A DNA stretch of 50,239 nucleotides from positions 1-50,239 of the forward strand of contig CAJTZW010000011.1 of the NCBI GenBank assembly GCA_910584305.1. Reading direction: 5' to 3'. This document shows positions 42,283 to 50,239 of this stretch, one piece after another. Each line of letters opens with the position of its first letter. Position 1 is the stretch's first letter. This stretch comes from an uncultured Bacilli bacterium (GTDB lineage Bacteria > Bacillota_I > Bacilli_A > RF39 > UBA660). The position numbers and the translations under genes were made by a program. Below the pieces are notes generated by a model. It worked only from the letters and a program-made list of their open reading frames with translations, was not told the origin of the DNA and ran no database searches.

Positions 42283-43594
42283 TTGGTTTTTCGCAGGAAT
42301 ACTATCAATTCTTGCATATTATTCTGTATACTCAAAATTAATATATAATAAAGTGTATACAATAAAAAAATGGAATGTAATTATAATGATATTAATTTCG
42401 TTGGTCAATACAATTGTAATAGAATCTTTACCATCTGTTATAAGAGTAATTTTTTCAATCATTAGCACGATTCTTTTCATTAAAATAGCAACACATGATA
42501 ATCTTGCAAAGATTACCATTTTTGCTATTTTATCTTTTGTAATAATGGCTGTTAGTGAAATGATTTATTTCGTTATAGTGAGTTTCCTATTAACTTCAAA
42601 TGTATATATTCTTAACAGTACATTTATAGGCATTATATTGACTAATTTATTTATAGTTATTATCTTTGTTATCATAAATATCATACCGCAGGTTAAAAAG
42701 ATTTTACGTTATATTATCAATTGGTATAAAAATAAAAAATCGTTAAATGTAGCACTTGTAATTATATTATATATGATTACAATCAGTATACTGTTGTATC
42801 AAAACTCATTGGGAGAAAATTCTTCCCAGCTGAGGTTTATCGTAAATGATATTTTTTTAATTTGTGTTGTATCGTTTATAATCCTTCATTTTAATGAAAA
42901 ATCTAATAATGTAGAGTTATCATATAAGTATGATACTTTGCTAGATTATGCAAAAACCTATGAGCAAGAAGTGGTAGAGAAAAGTAAATGGCAACACGAA
43001 TATGAAAATCAATTAATCATTATTAGAAATAAGATATCAAAAAGAAATAAAGAAGCACGAGATTATATTAATGAATTATTGGAAAATAGGCCAGTATCTA
43101 TAAATTCTCAATGGTTGCGAAAACTTTCAAAATTTCCTGATATAGGAATTAAAGGACTACTCTGCTATAAGATAGGACAAATGCAGTCCATGGATGTTGA
43201 AGTATTTGTAGATGTGGCTGACGATTTAAATATCAAAAATAAGCATAAGGAGTTACTAGAAGACAATCTCCAAGACATTAGTAAGATATTAGGCGTTTAT
43301 ATAGACAACGCTATACAGGCTGCTCAAAATGCCGATAAGAAATATATTGTTTTTGAATTTAGAAGTTCAAATGATGATATTATTTTCCAAATTTCAAACA
43401 CCTATAGTGGTAAGTTAGATATTGAAAATATGGTGAAAGAAAAATTCACTACAAAGGGGAAAGGGCATGGTTATGGACTATCGTTGGTGCAAGATATCTT
43501 AAATAAAAATCCAATCCTATCACAGGATAGGGAAATTAATGGAATGTATTACGTACAAAAGTTAATTATAGACACAAAAAATAAGAGCCTATGA
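42266..43594 (+). CDS. agrC: AgrC-type GHKL sensor histidine kinase
   Basis: A 442-residue membrane sensor. Six or so hydrophobic spans fill residues 1-215, as in the AgrC peptide receptor. The kinase: H box 'KWQHEYENQLIIIRNKISKR' (the phospho-His), N box 'LGVYIDNAIQAAQNAD', G box 'KGKGHGYGLSLVQDIL', a GHKL-type ATPase. It overlaps agrA by 17 bp and has AAAGGACTAAAAGAAT before ATG. It is convergent with agrD, and its stop lies in a shared terminator. It should detect the AgrD-derived cyclic peptide and phosphorylate AgrA. Confidence 0.88.
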   Translation: MSIWVSWFFAGILSILAYYSVYSKLIYNKVYTIKKWNVIIMILISLVNTIVIESLPSVIRVIFSIISTILFIKIATHDNLAKITIFAILSFVIMAVSEMIYFVIVSFLLTSNVYILNSTFIGIILTNLFIVIIFVIINIIPQVKKILRYIINWYKNKKSLNVALVIILYMITISILLYQNSLGENSSQLRFIVNDIFLICVVSFIILHFNEKSNNVELSYKYDTLLDYAKTYEQEVVEKSKWQHEYENQLIIIRNKISKRNKEARDYINELLENRPVSINSQWLRKLSKFPDIGIKGLLCYKIGQMQSMDVEVFVDVADDLNIKNKHKELLEDNLQDISKILGVYIDNAIQAAQNADKKYIVFEFRSSNDDIIFQISNTYSGKLDIENMVKEKFTTKGKGHGYGLSLVQDILNKNPILSQDREINGMYYVQKLIIDTKNKSL

Positions 43595-43608
43595 GAACTC
43601 TTATTTTT
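43577..43608. terminator. Bidirectional terminator between agrC and agrD
   Basis: AAAAATAAGAG / CTCTTATTTTT 11-bp perfect stem with a 10-nt loop. T-run on plus and A-run (T-run on minus) on the other side. The agrC stop lies in the loop and the agrD stop in the right arm. Confidence 0.85.
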
Positions 43609-43726
43609 CTATTAAACTTTTCGGCATTTCTGGCTCGTCTAAAATCCATGACCAACAAGCCGTAGTAGAAGCAGAAGCACCTGCACCTCCAAGAAGATTA
43701 AAAATTTTAGCAAATAAATTTCCCAT
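43601..43726 (-). CDS. agrD: AgrD autoinducing-peptide precursor
   Basis: A 41-residue gene. It has an amphipathic N-terminal helix (MGNLFAKIFNLLGGAGASA), a core with Cys24 (TTACWSWIL) and the classic acidic C-terminal tail 'DEPEMPKSLIEK', which matches the 'DEPxxP.SL' of AgrD. AgrB should cut before DEPEMP and form a thiolactone between Cys24 and the last core residue. In Staphylococcus and Listeria the ring has 5 residues; here Cys24 to Leu29 is 6, so the ring size or cut site may differ. AAAAGGAGGAAAACT precedes the ATG at 43726. It is 44 bp after agrB on the same strand. Confidence 0.9.
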   Translation of the reverse strand: MGNLFAKIFNLLGGAGASASTTACWSWILDEPEMPKSLIEK

Positions 43727-43770
43727 AGTTTTCCTCCTTTTATTCTTTATATATTAAACATATTACATGT

Positions 43771-44379
43771 TTAATCAATTTGTAGACAATAATTTTTGTA
43801 GTTGTCATAACTTAAATGAAAAATTCTATATGTAATTGGTAAGATGAGTATCACTTCAGTATAGATTCCAAAAATTATTAAATTAGATAGGGTAGCATTT
43901 TTAATAAATAATGAGATTATATTTAATATAATACAAGTAAATGTGGTAATGAATTTATATATATCACGTTTTCTTTTTCTAATTAATGGTCTCTTTTCAG
44001 TATCTGCAGGAGCATATTTATATATGCATATAGTAGATATAATAGCTAGAACTATCTTTATACTATTTGGAATAGTTATTAACTTCGAAAGTATTGGAAA
44101 TAATAGAAATACAGTAGATGATGATAATAAACAAATCCAACTCTTTGTAGCATGTAGACCATATCCAGTAGAACGCAAAATATTAAACATGATGAGCATT
44201 ATCAACATTTCTTTAAAAATGCCTAGGATAATAGCAAGTATTGTAATAATAATCAGTTTAGTAGTTGAAAGGTAAAACCCCTCAAGTCCATAGCGCAATT
44301 CTTCCATTCTTTCCTCATTATATTCAGGATAATATTTATGAATCGATGAAAGAGTATAATCTAAAAACTTCTTTTTCAT
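43771..44379 (-). CDS. agrB: AgrB membrane peptide-processing protease
   Basis: A 202-residue integral membrane cysteine protease that cuts the AgrD tail and helps form the cyclic peptide. The catalytic His76 and Cys83 lie in 'GYGLHATKSWICLL', spaced as in AgrB; 'YAPADTEKRPLIRKRKR' is the typical basic cytosolic loop before the last hydrophobic spans. About four to six membrane spans. AAAGGAGTAAATAT is upstream of the ATG at 44379. It precedes agrD in an agrB-agrD minus-strand operon facing agrA-agrC, a rearranged version of the usual agrBDCA order. Confidence 0.9.
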   Translation of the reverse strand: MKKKFLDYTLSSIHKYYPEYNEERMEELRYGLEGFYLSTTKLIIITILAIILGIFKEMLIMLIMFNILRSTGYGLHATKSWICLLSSSTVFLLFPILSKLITIPNSIKIVLAIISTICIYKYAPADTEKRPLIRKRKRDIYKFITTFTCIILNIISLFIKNATLSNLIIFGIYTEVILILPITYRIFHLSYDNYKNYCLQID

Positions 44380-44702
44380 ATATTTACTCCTTTGCTATTT
44401 TCCATGAACAAGAATATCATAAGCACCCGCCGATTTTCTAATTTATGTTTTGAATGATTTAAGAATAGGCTAAAAGGCTAGTAAGAAAACAAAATAAAAT
44501 TTAAAAATACCATTTACGCTATAAAAAATACGGAATTTACAAAACAGGTTGTAGAGAATAAAAAAAGTTGATAATATTTAAGCATTCTGCTAGAAATATT
44601 CCGCAGATATTGTCGTCTTTTTTAGTTTTAAATTAATTGAATTACATGTTGTAAAGCTGTTATAGTTGTATTGTACAAATGTAATAGAAGGGAGAGTTTG
44701 CT
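44380..44702. promoter_or_regulatory. Regulatory region between agrB and the cold-shock gene
   Basis: 323 bp without a gene between the divergent agrB and csp. On the minus strand TATGAT (44421-44416) is a -10 for agrBD with no good -35, as expected for an activator-dependent promoter. TAGGCTA and AAGGCTA repeats at 44466-44480 (period 8) and GTTG motifs near 44550-44570 are possible regulator sites. None can be confirmed as an AgrA box. Confidence 0.4.
44637..44666 (+). promoter_or_regulatory. Probable promoter of the cold-shock gene
   Basis: TTGAAT (44637-44642), 18-bp spacer, TATAGT (44661-44666), giving a short leader before the AGGGAG site. Confidence 0.5.
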
Positions 44703-44915
44703 GTGAAAGGTAAAGTAAAATGGTTCAATAACGAAAAAGGGTATGGGTTCATAGAATATAATGACCATGAAGATATTTTTGTTCATTATTCATCAATTTT
44801 GAGTGAAGGATATAAAACATTAGTAGAAGGCCAATATGTTGAATTTGAACTCGTAAGAACGGATAAAGGACTTCAAGCAAAAAATGTTGTAGAAATAAAA
44901 ACTACTTTGGTATAA
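44703..44915 (+). CDS. csp: Cold-shock protein (CspA family)
   Basis: A 70-residue single cold-shock domain that binds single-stranded RNA/DNA as a chaperone. Both RNP motifs are present: 'KGYGFIEY' (RNP1-like) and 'DIFVHYSSI' (RNP2), with the opening 'KGKVKWFNNEKGYGF' typical of the family. It starts with GTG 44703 behind AGGGAG (with 8 nt spacing); no ATG is in a suitable place. A clean terminator follows at 44897. The leader is short, without the long 5' UTR of classic cspA. Confidence 0.95.
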   Translation: MKGKVKWFNNEKGYGFIEYNDHEDIFVHYSSILSEGYKTLVEGQYVEFELVRTDKGLQAKNVVEIKTTLV

Positions 44916-44930
44916 GTGGTTTTTATTTTA
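44897..44930 (+). terminator. Intrinsic terminator of the cold-shock gene
   Basis: AAAAACTACTT / AAGTGGTTTTT 11-bp stem with a G-T pair (44897-44907, 44914-44924), loop TGGTAT, then TTATTTT. The stop codon lies partly in the right arm. Confidence 0.8.
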
Positions 44931-45142
44931 TATATAGTAAATTTGTTAGCCTTAAAAATAATAGTAAAATTTATATTTGGTAATAATGGTTTATGATACA
45001 TATGAATAAAAATGTTGATATTCAGGAGAAGATGTTGTATTGAAAAGATGTATGAATAGTGGGATAATATATAATAAAGAATTATTTATATGGTAGAAGA
45101 TGTGTTTAGTTTTTCTGGTATAAATTCAAAAGGGAGAAGTTT

Positions 45143-46786
45143 ATGAGAAGAAAACAGATTTATAATGCTTTTAATATTGTATTTGCCTTCTTTTTAACTG
45201 TTATAGTAATAGGAACAATATTTAATAATCAAAGCCAAATAAAAAATACAGAAGTGGTTCCATTACTGTTCTCTATAGCAGGGGTGTTATTTATACTGGT
45301 CTATATATACCGCTTTTTTGGAAAGTTAGATAGTAAAATTATGACCAAAAAAAAAGAAATACTTATCTTTACTATAATAATGTTGTTAATCATTACTATC
45401 GAAATATTTTGTGGATACAATCTTGCAGTTTCTGGCAAGAGATTCGATCTGGGGAATGTGATGGATATAGTGGATAGTATAATGAAGGGGGACATAGTTT
45501 CAGATGCCTCAATAGCGTATTATACAGTATGCCCAAATAATAAATTTTTAATTTTCATTTTAATTTACGTTTATAAAATATTTTATATGATAGGTATTAC
45601 AGATAGACTTATACCGGGAATAACTATAAATATAATATTTATAACATTATCAATTGCAATAACTTACTTAATAATAAGAAAATTATATGATAATAAGAAA
45701 GCGTTAATTATGCTAGGGTTCACATTATTTCTAACACCTTTGTTCTTGTATGTACCCATATTTTATACAGATACCATGTCACTACCATTTGTTATGTTAG
45801 TATTTTATATGTATTTAATTTTTAAAGAAGAAAAAAATCACTTTTCTAAAAAGGGTATTGTTTCTTTTATATTGTTAAATATATTTGCGCTTATTGGAAT
45901 AACAATAAAAGCAACCGTTGGAATAATTCTTATCGCAATCTATATAGACATGATATTCACAATGAAAAGTGTCAAAAATAGTATGCCTATTATTTTAGTA
46001 TCCATATGTATGGTGTCTATATTTTTCTTTTTAAGTAATTTACTATTGGATAGTAGTGGTTATTTTGAAAAAGAGAAAAATAAAAAGTTTTTACCATATA
46101 CGACCTGGGTTATGCTCGGACTGAATGAGTCTAAACAAATAGATAAACCTGTATATCAAGAAAGCGATTTTCAGTATGATGTTAAGGATAAAAATATAAA
46201 ACCTGTATATGGTGTATGGGAATTTCATGAATTTTTATATGCTACTGATGTCATACAAGATGTTGATATGAACTTCTATGAAAACCTATTAGAGAGCAAT
46301 TTAACATATGATGAGATTAACCAAAGATGTATGGATATGATTAAAAAAAGACTAAAAGAGAGGGGCATTTTAGGAACAATTCTCTTTGAATATAAAAAAA
46401 TGATACAAACATGGGGAGATGGTACATATTATATTCCTGCAAAAATTTCTAGATTTCCAATTAGAGAAAATAATTTACTAGCGGATTTTATACGTTTAGA
46501 CGGTAAATATTTTGATATATATTATTATTTTGCCCATGCTATTCAGGTAATTATGCTTTCTTTAATACTATTATCTACAGTGTTAGCTATTAAGAAGAAA
46601 AATGATGACCTAAATGTATTAAGAGTAGCCATTTTTTGTTTGATGCTGTTTTTAATGATATGGGAAACAAGAAGTAGGTATGTATTAAACTATATTTTGT
46701 TAATGTATATATTAATAATGCCAGCAGTTGACTATTTAACCAACTATTTTAACAAGAATAAAATAAAGAAATCACATATAATGTAG
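45143..46786 (+). CDS. Polytopic membrane protein, GT-C glycosyltransferase-like
   Basis: A 547-residue protein with about ten to twelve membrane spans. The layout of a loop after the first hydrophobic cluster with 'YNLAVSGKRFDLGNVMDIVD', the 'FLYVPIFYTDTMSLPF' segment and a large soluble C-terminal loop fits GT-C (PMT-like, lipid-linked sugar-using) glycosyltransferases, which act at the outer face. The exact family is not recognised. AAAAGGGAGAAGTTT precedes ATG. The upstream 227 bp has no supported gene and no clear promoter besides a weak TATAAT near 45073. Probably involved in glycosylating wall polymers or lipids. Confidence 0.6.
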   Translation: MRRKQIYNAFNIVFAFFLTVIVIGTIFNNQSQIKNTEVVPLLFSIAGVLFILVYIYRFFGKLDSKIMTKKKEILIFTIIMLLIITIEIFCGYNLAVSGKRFDLGNVMDIVDSIMKGDIVSDASIAYYTVCPNNKFLIFILIYVYKIFYMIGITDRLIPGITINIIFITLSIAITYLIIRKLYDNKKALIMLGFTLFLTPLFLYVPIFYTDTMSLPFVMLVFYMYLIFKEEKNHFSKKGIVSFILLNIFALIGITIKATVGIILIAIYIDMIFTMKSVKNSMPIILVSICMVSIFFFLSNLLLDSSGYFEKEKNKKFLPYTTWVMLGLNESKQIDKPVYQESDFQYDVKDKNIKPVYGVWEFHEFLYATDVIQDVDMNFYENLLESNLTYDEINQRCMDMIKKRLKERGILGTILFEYKKMIQTWGDGTYYIPAKISRFPIRENNLLADFIRLDGKYFDIYYYFAHAIQVIMLSLILLSTVLAIKKKNDDLNVLRVAIFCLMLFLMIWETRSRYVLNYILLMYILIMPAVDYLTNYFNKNKIKKSHIM

Positions 46787-46811
46787 AAAATTAAAAATAT
46801 AATATAGAGAT

Positions 46812-46840
46812 TTGAAAAAGAAAAGAAAACATAGTATACT
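46812..46840 (+). promoter_or_regulatory. Promoter of hpf
   Basis: TTGAAA (46812-46817), 17-bp spacer, TATACT (46835-46840). The start of transcription is about 46847, near the AGAAAGGATG site. Confidence 0.7.
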
Positions 46841-46867
46841 ATAATTGTAGAGAAAGGATGTGTGTAT

Positions 46868-47398
46868 ATGAAAATAAACATACGTGGAAATAAAATTGAA
46901 ATTACAGACTCTATTAAAAACTACGCTGAGGGAAAGCTTGGGAAGTTAGATAAGTATTTTGACCACCCTGATGAGATTACAGCGAGTGTATTAGTAAAAG
47001 AAAATGGTGTATATCAAAAAGTGGAAGTAACGATTCCTATTAAGAAAACGATGTTACGAGCAGAAGAATCCAACAAGGATGTATGTGCAGCAATTGACTT
47101 GGTTTTAGAAAAGTTAGAAAGACAAATTCGTAAAAACAAAACAAAAATGCAACATAAAAATTCCAAAGGGAATTATGATTTATTTATAGATTTTGAAGTA
47201 TCAGAAGAGGAACAAGAACCGTATAAAATTGTAAAAAGAAAAGAAATTGATACCAAACCTATGGATGAAGAAGAAGCTATTTTACAAATGAATTTGCTAG
47301 GACATGACTTCTTTGTATTTAAAAATATAGAAACGGATGATATTTCAGTCGTGTACAAAAGAAAAGATGACAACTATGGAATTATAAACATGAAATAA
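46868..47398 (+). CDS. hpf: Long-form ribosome hibernation-promoting factor
   Basis: A 176-residue protein that dimerises 70S ribosomes into inactive 100S particles during starvation. The N-terminal S30AE domain starts 'MKINIRGNKIEITDSIKNYAE' and continues through 'KLERQIRKNKTKM'; the C-terminal dimerisation domain 'KPMDEEEAILQMNLLGHDFF' follows near residue 120, the mark of long HPF. AAAGGATGTGTGTAT precedes ATG 46868; GTG 46862 upstream lacks better spacing. It sits directly before secA, as in many Firmicutes, with a terminator between them. Confidence 0.93.
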   Translation: MKINIRGNKIEITDSIKNYAEGKLGKLDKYFDHPDEITASVLVKENGVYQKVEVTIPIKKTMLRAEESNKDVCAAIDLVLEKLERQIRKNKTKMQHKNSKGNYDLFIDFEVSEEEQEPYKIVKRKEIDTKPMDEEEAILQMNLLGHDFFVFKNIETDDISVVYKRKDDNYGIINMK

Positions 47399-47417
47399 AG
47401 CTTCGGCTTTATTTTTT
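47393..47417 (+). terminator. Intrinsic terminator of hpf
   Basis: AAATAAAGC / GCTTTATTT 9-bp stem, stable TTCG tetraloop, then TTT. The hpf stop lies in the left arm. Confidence 0.85.
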
Positions 47418-47489
47418 GTCTTGTTTTTTCAAAATTACTATTATTTTCTATAGATATTTGATAAAATATAAGGAGGAGATGGTGCATAG

Positions 47490-49982
47490 ATGAAATTTTT
47501 CAAGAAAATTTTTGATCATGAGTACAAAGAATTAGAACGTTTTAAAAAGATTGCAGATGCAGTCGTTGCATTAGACGAGGAATATTCAAAGCTAAGCGAT
47601 GAAGATTTAAAGAATAAAACTTTCGAATTTAAAAGGCGTTTAGAAGAAGGAGAAACTTTAGAAGATATTAAAGTAGAAGCTTTTGCAGTGGCACGTGAAG
47701 CAGCATACCGTGTTATAGGAGAGAAGCCATATTATGTACAAGTATTAGGAGGTCTTGCAATTCACTACGGTAATATTGCAGAAATGAGAACAGGAGAAGG
47801 AAAAACATTAACAGAAACAATGCCTGCTTATTTAAATGCCCTATCTGGAGAAGGAGTGCACATTATTACAGTAAATGAATATCTAGCTGGGCGTGATGCT
47901 GAATGGATGGGAAACATTTATCGCTTTTTAGGACTTACTGTAGGTGTAAACTATAGAGAGCTCACTCCATCAGAAAAAAGGGAAGCCTATAATGCGGATG
48001 TTATGTATACAACAAACAATGAACTGGGATTCGACTATTTAAGAGATAATATGGTAGTAAAAGCCAGTGATAGGGTAGCTCGTTCCTATAATTTTGTTAT
48101 TATAGATGAAGTGGATTCTGTGTTAATAGATGAAGCAAGAACCCCTCTAATAATTTCTGGTGGAAAAATGGAGTCAGCCAATCTATATATAGATGCAGAT
48201 AAATTTGTCAAAAAATTAAAAGAAAATGATGGATATATTTACGATGAGAAAACAAAAGCGGTTACACTAGATGAAACTGGAATTAAACAAGCAGAAAGTT
48301 ATTTCAAAGTGGAAAATCTATATGATATTAATCACACTACACTAGTACATTATATCAATCAGGCATTAAAAGCAAATTATGCAATGAAAAAGGATTTTGA
48401 TTATGTTGTAAATGAAGACAAGATTGTTATTGTAGACCCATTTACTGGGCGTCTAATGGCAGGAAGAAATTATTCTGACGGATTACACCAAGCAATTGAA
48501 GCAAAAGAAGGAGTAACAATAGAACAAGAGACAAGAACACTAGCTACAATTACGTTCCAAAATTTATTTAGAATGTACAAAAAATTATCTGGAATGACAG
48601 GTACAGCAAAGACAGAGGAAGAAGAATTTAGAGATATCTACAATATGTATGTTATTACAATTCCAACCAACAAACCAATTGCTAGAATTGATTATGGGGA
48701 CTTACTATTTGCGACACAAAAAGGTAAATATAAAGCAATTGTGGAAGAAATTAAAGAACGTCATAGCAAAGGACAACCAGTTTTGGTGGGGACTATTGCC
48801 GTAGAAACAAGTGAGCTTATCAGTTCTATGCTTAAGAAAGAACATATACCTCATGAAGTATTGAATGCTAAAAATAATGCGAGAGAGGCAGAAATCATTG
48901 CGAAAGCAGGAGAAAAAGGTTCTGTTACCATAGCGACAAACATGGCAGGGCGTGGAACCGATATCAAAATCGATGATGAGGTCAAAGAACTGGGGGGATT
49001 ATTTGTAATTGGAACAGAGCGTCATGAATCAAGGCGTATAGATAACCAATTGCGTGGACGTTCAGGACGTCAAGGGGACCCAGGGGCATCTCAATTCTGT
49101 GTATCATTTGAAGATGATTTAATGGTTCGCTTCGGAACAGACCGTGCAAAAGCATTATTAGCCCGTGTTGGTTTTGATGAGAATGCATCGATACGTAATA
49201 AAATGCTTTCAAGTTCCATTGAATCTGCACAAAAACGTGTAGAAGGAAATAACTTCGATATAAGAAAAACTTTATTACAATATGATGATGTTATTAATCA
49301 ACAAAGGGAATATATCTATGAAAAACGAAATGAAATTTTAGATTCAGAATCAATCCATGAGAATGTATTAGAAAATATAAAAAACTATGTTATAGAACTT
49401 ATAGATAGTCATATCGCACCAGAAGGATTTTTAACTGATAATGATTTATCAGAGATATTAGAATTTGTGAATGAACATTTATTAAAGCAAAAATTAGATA
49501 TATCAGATGTTAAAAATAAAGAAGAATCTGAGTTAAAAGAATATCTATTTGATAAAATTTCAAATGAATATGAACAAAAATTAAAAGAAATACCAAGTGA
49601 AATCAGTAATGAATTTGAAAAAGCAATTAGTTTACGAGTAATAGATACCCATTGGATGAATCATATCAATACCATGGCACATTTAAGAGAAGGAATTCAT
49701 TTAAGAGGATATGCACAAGAAAATCCTTTGCGAGCCTATACTACAGAAGGATTTGAACTTTTTGATAATTTATTAAATCTTATTGATAAAGAGATTACTA
49801 TGTTTTTAGTAAAATCAGAAATCCGTCAAAATGTAGAAAGAAAACAAGTTATTAAAGGTGAAGCAGTCAATGATAATAACAAAACGAAAAAGGCTACACC
49901 AAAAAGAGTTAACAAGATTGGTAGAAATGACTTATGTCCATGTGGCTCTGGTAAAAAGTATAAAAATTGTTGCGGAAAATAA
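47490..49982 (+). CDS. secA: Preprotein translocase ATPase SecA
   Basis: An 830-residue motor ATPase driving preproteins through SecYEG. The Walker A motif 'AEMRTGEGKTLT', 'VNEYLAGRDAEWM', DEAD-like 'FVIIDEVDSVLIDEARTPLII', 'TGRLMAGRNYSDGLHQAIEAK', 'TGTAKTEEEEFRDIY', 'NMAGRGTDIKI' and 'QLRGRSGRQGDPG' are all intact. The C-terminus ends in the zinc-binding SEC-C motif 'RNDLCPCGSGKKYKNCCGK'. Length matches Firmicutes SecA1. AAGGAGGAGATGG lies upstream, with a somewhat long 11-nt gap to ATG 47490. hpf precedes it; prfB often follows in related genomes and would lie past the window. Confidence 0.97.
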   Translation: MKFFKKIFDHEYKELERFKKIADAVVALDEEYSKLSDEDLKNKTFEFKRRLEEGETLEDIKVEAFAVAREAAYRVIGEKPYYVQVLGGLAIHYGNIAEMRTGEGKTLTETMPAYLNALSGEGVHIITVNEYLAGRDAEWMGNIYRFLGLTVGVNYRELTPSEKREAYNADVMYTTNNELGFDYLRDNMVVKASDRVARSYNFVIIDEVDSVLIDEARTPLIISGGKMESANLYIDADKFVKKLKENDGYIYDEKTKAVTLDETGIKQAESYFKVENLYDINHTTLVHYINQALKANYAMKKDFDYVVNEDKIVIVDPFTGRLMAGRNYSDGLHQAIEAKEGVTIEQETRTLATITFQNLFRMYKKLSGMTGTAKTEEEEFRDIYNMYVITIPTNKPIARIDYGDLLFATQKGKYKAIVEEIKERHSKGQPVLVGTIAVETSELISSMLKKEHIPHEVLNAKNNAREAEIIAKAGEKGSVTIATNMAGRGTDIKIDDEVKELGGLFVIGTERHESRRIDNQLRGRSGRQGDPGASQFCVSFEDDLMVRFGTDRAKALLARVGFDENASIRNKMLSSSIESAQKRVEGNNFDIRKTLLQYDDVINQQREYIYEKRNEILDSESIHENVLENIKNYVIELIDSHIAPEGFLTDNDLSEILEFVNEHLLKQKLDISDVKNKEESELKEYLFDKISNEYEQKLKEIPSEISNEFEKAISLRVIDTHWMNHINTMAHLREGIHLRGYAQENPLRAYTTEGFELFDNLLNLIDKEITMFLVKSEIRQNVERKQVIKGEAVNDNNKTKKATPKRVNKIGRNDLCPCGSGKKYKNCCGK

Positions 49983-50239
49983 CCCATAAAATAAGGGTTC
50001 ATGAGGATTTGAAAAATTAAAAATTCATAAAAATGATGAATTTTATCTAAAAATTGTTAATTTGTGTGCAGAATGTGTGCATAAAATACACATGAATAAT
50101 GTAATTATTTATAAAACAGCATATACTTATGCAAGTAAAATATATATAAATTCTAAAAAAATATAAGTCAGTGTTTAAACTGACTCAGGCTGTTGACAAA
50201 GTAATTTGTTAATAGTCTTTTAATTTTTGAAAATATGTA
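49983..50239. other. Intergenic region after secA with two hairpins
   Basis: 257 bp with no gene. Beyond AT-rich sequence it holds two hairpins: AGTCAGT / ACTGACT at 50166-50185 (followed on minus by a T-run) and a 14-bp stem at 50187-50218 with a GTAA loop, followed on plus by TTTTAATTTTT. These look like terminators for both strands. Confidence 0.6.
50187..50218 (+). terminator. Hairpin terminator with GTAA loop, downstream of secA
   Basis: Bases 50187-50200 pair with 50205-50218 (14 pairs including three G-T), GTAA tetraloop, then TTTTAATTTTT. The secA transcript could end here. Confidence 0.6.

Noticed and set aside
44380..44702. Clear AgrA-binding repeats
   Set aside because: GTTG and AGGCTA repeats were seen but do not match the known AgrA box pattern well enough to call.
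45042..45098. Short frame after AGGAGAAG before the membrane protein gene
   Set aside because: TTG start, 18 codons, poor spacing; too little to support a gene.
1..50239. tRNA, rRNA, CRISPR array or complete insertion sequence
   Set aside because: No cloverleaf-like pattern, regularly spaced repeats, transposase ORF or terminal inverted repeats could be supported by eye.

Overview
Organism: the window is strongly AT-rich, with dense genes, AGGAGG-type ribosome binding sites, TTGACA/TATAAT promoters and short hairpin + T-run terminators. It carries a sortase-anchored surface protein, an agr-type peptide quorum-sensing locus, a long-form hpf-secA pair, AddA/AddB, HelD and a YjcZ-like small peptide. 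Together these point to a low-GC, cell-walled Bacillota (Bacilli or Clostridia, probably host- or gut-associated). The standard genetic code is used: Trp is TGG, and both TGA and TAG end ordinary genes. No tRNA, rRNA, CRISPR array or complete insertion sequence was seen. Species cannot be named from the sequence alone. || Layout: (1) 1-5.9 kb is an accessory stretch with signs of decay. It holds a nitroreductase, an NTF2-like protein, a PnuC-type transporter split by one in-frame TAG, a truncated methyltransferase, two NUDIX hydrolases, a 2H (2'-5' RNA ligase-like) phosphoesterase, a large HTH/zinc-ribbon/VSR-like protein and a class I glutamine amidotransferase. (2) 5.9-11.6 kb holds a YjcZ-like peptide, a FAD/Rieske oxidoreductase, a thioester (TQXA)/SpaA-domain surface adhesin with a PTPEPE stalk and a sortase signal, a RelQ-type (p)ppGpp synthetase with a terminator in its leader, and two uncharacterised minus-strand genes. 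(3) 11.7-22.4 kb is a DNA-repair neighbourhood: a helicase IV-like SF1 helicase, a PH-domain protein, an HEXXH protein, an AddB-like Fe-S nuclease, a GNAT acetyltransferase and AddA. (4) 22.6-30.7 kb holds an SGNH hydrolase, a glycosyltransferase, a coupled P-loop kinase + HipA-like kinase pair, a NUDIX hydrolase, HelD and a PlsC-like acyltransferase. (5) 30.7-38.1 kb holds a hybrid histidine kinase, a serine hydrolase/M19 dipeptidase/glutamine amidotransferase operon that may recycle wall peptides, and a YhcG-type nuclease. (6) 38.1-41.4 kb holds a Ca-type P-ATPase and an orphan AbiEi-like antitoxin. (7) 41.5-44.4 kb is an agr locus in convergent arrangement: agrA-agrC on plus, agrB-agrD on minus, including an unlisted 41-residue agrD. 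(8) 44.7-50 kb holds a cold-shock protein, a GT-C-like membrane protein, hpf and secA. || How genes work together: AgrB should process AgrD to a cyclic peptide sensed by AgrC, which signals to AgrA. AddA/AddB and the SF1 helicases act in double-strand break processing and RNA polymerase recycling. RelQ and HPF both belong to stringent/stationary-phase ribosome control. The best candidates for something new are the P-loop/HipA-like pair (24932-26907), the long hairpin that buries the ribosome binding site of the Ca-ATPase gene (38114-38158), and the rearranged agr locus.
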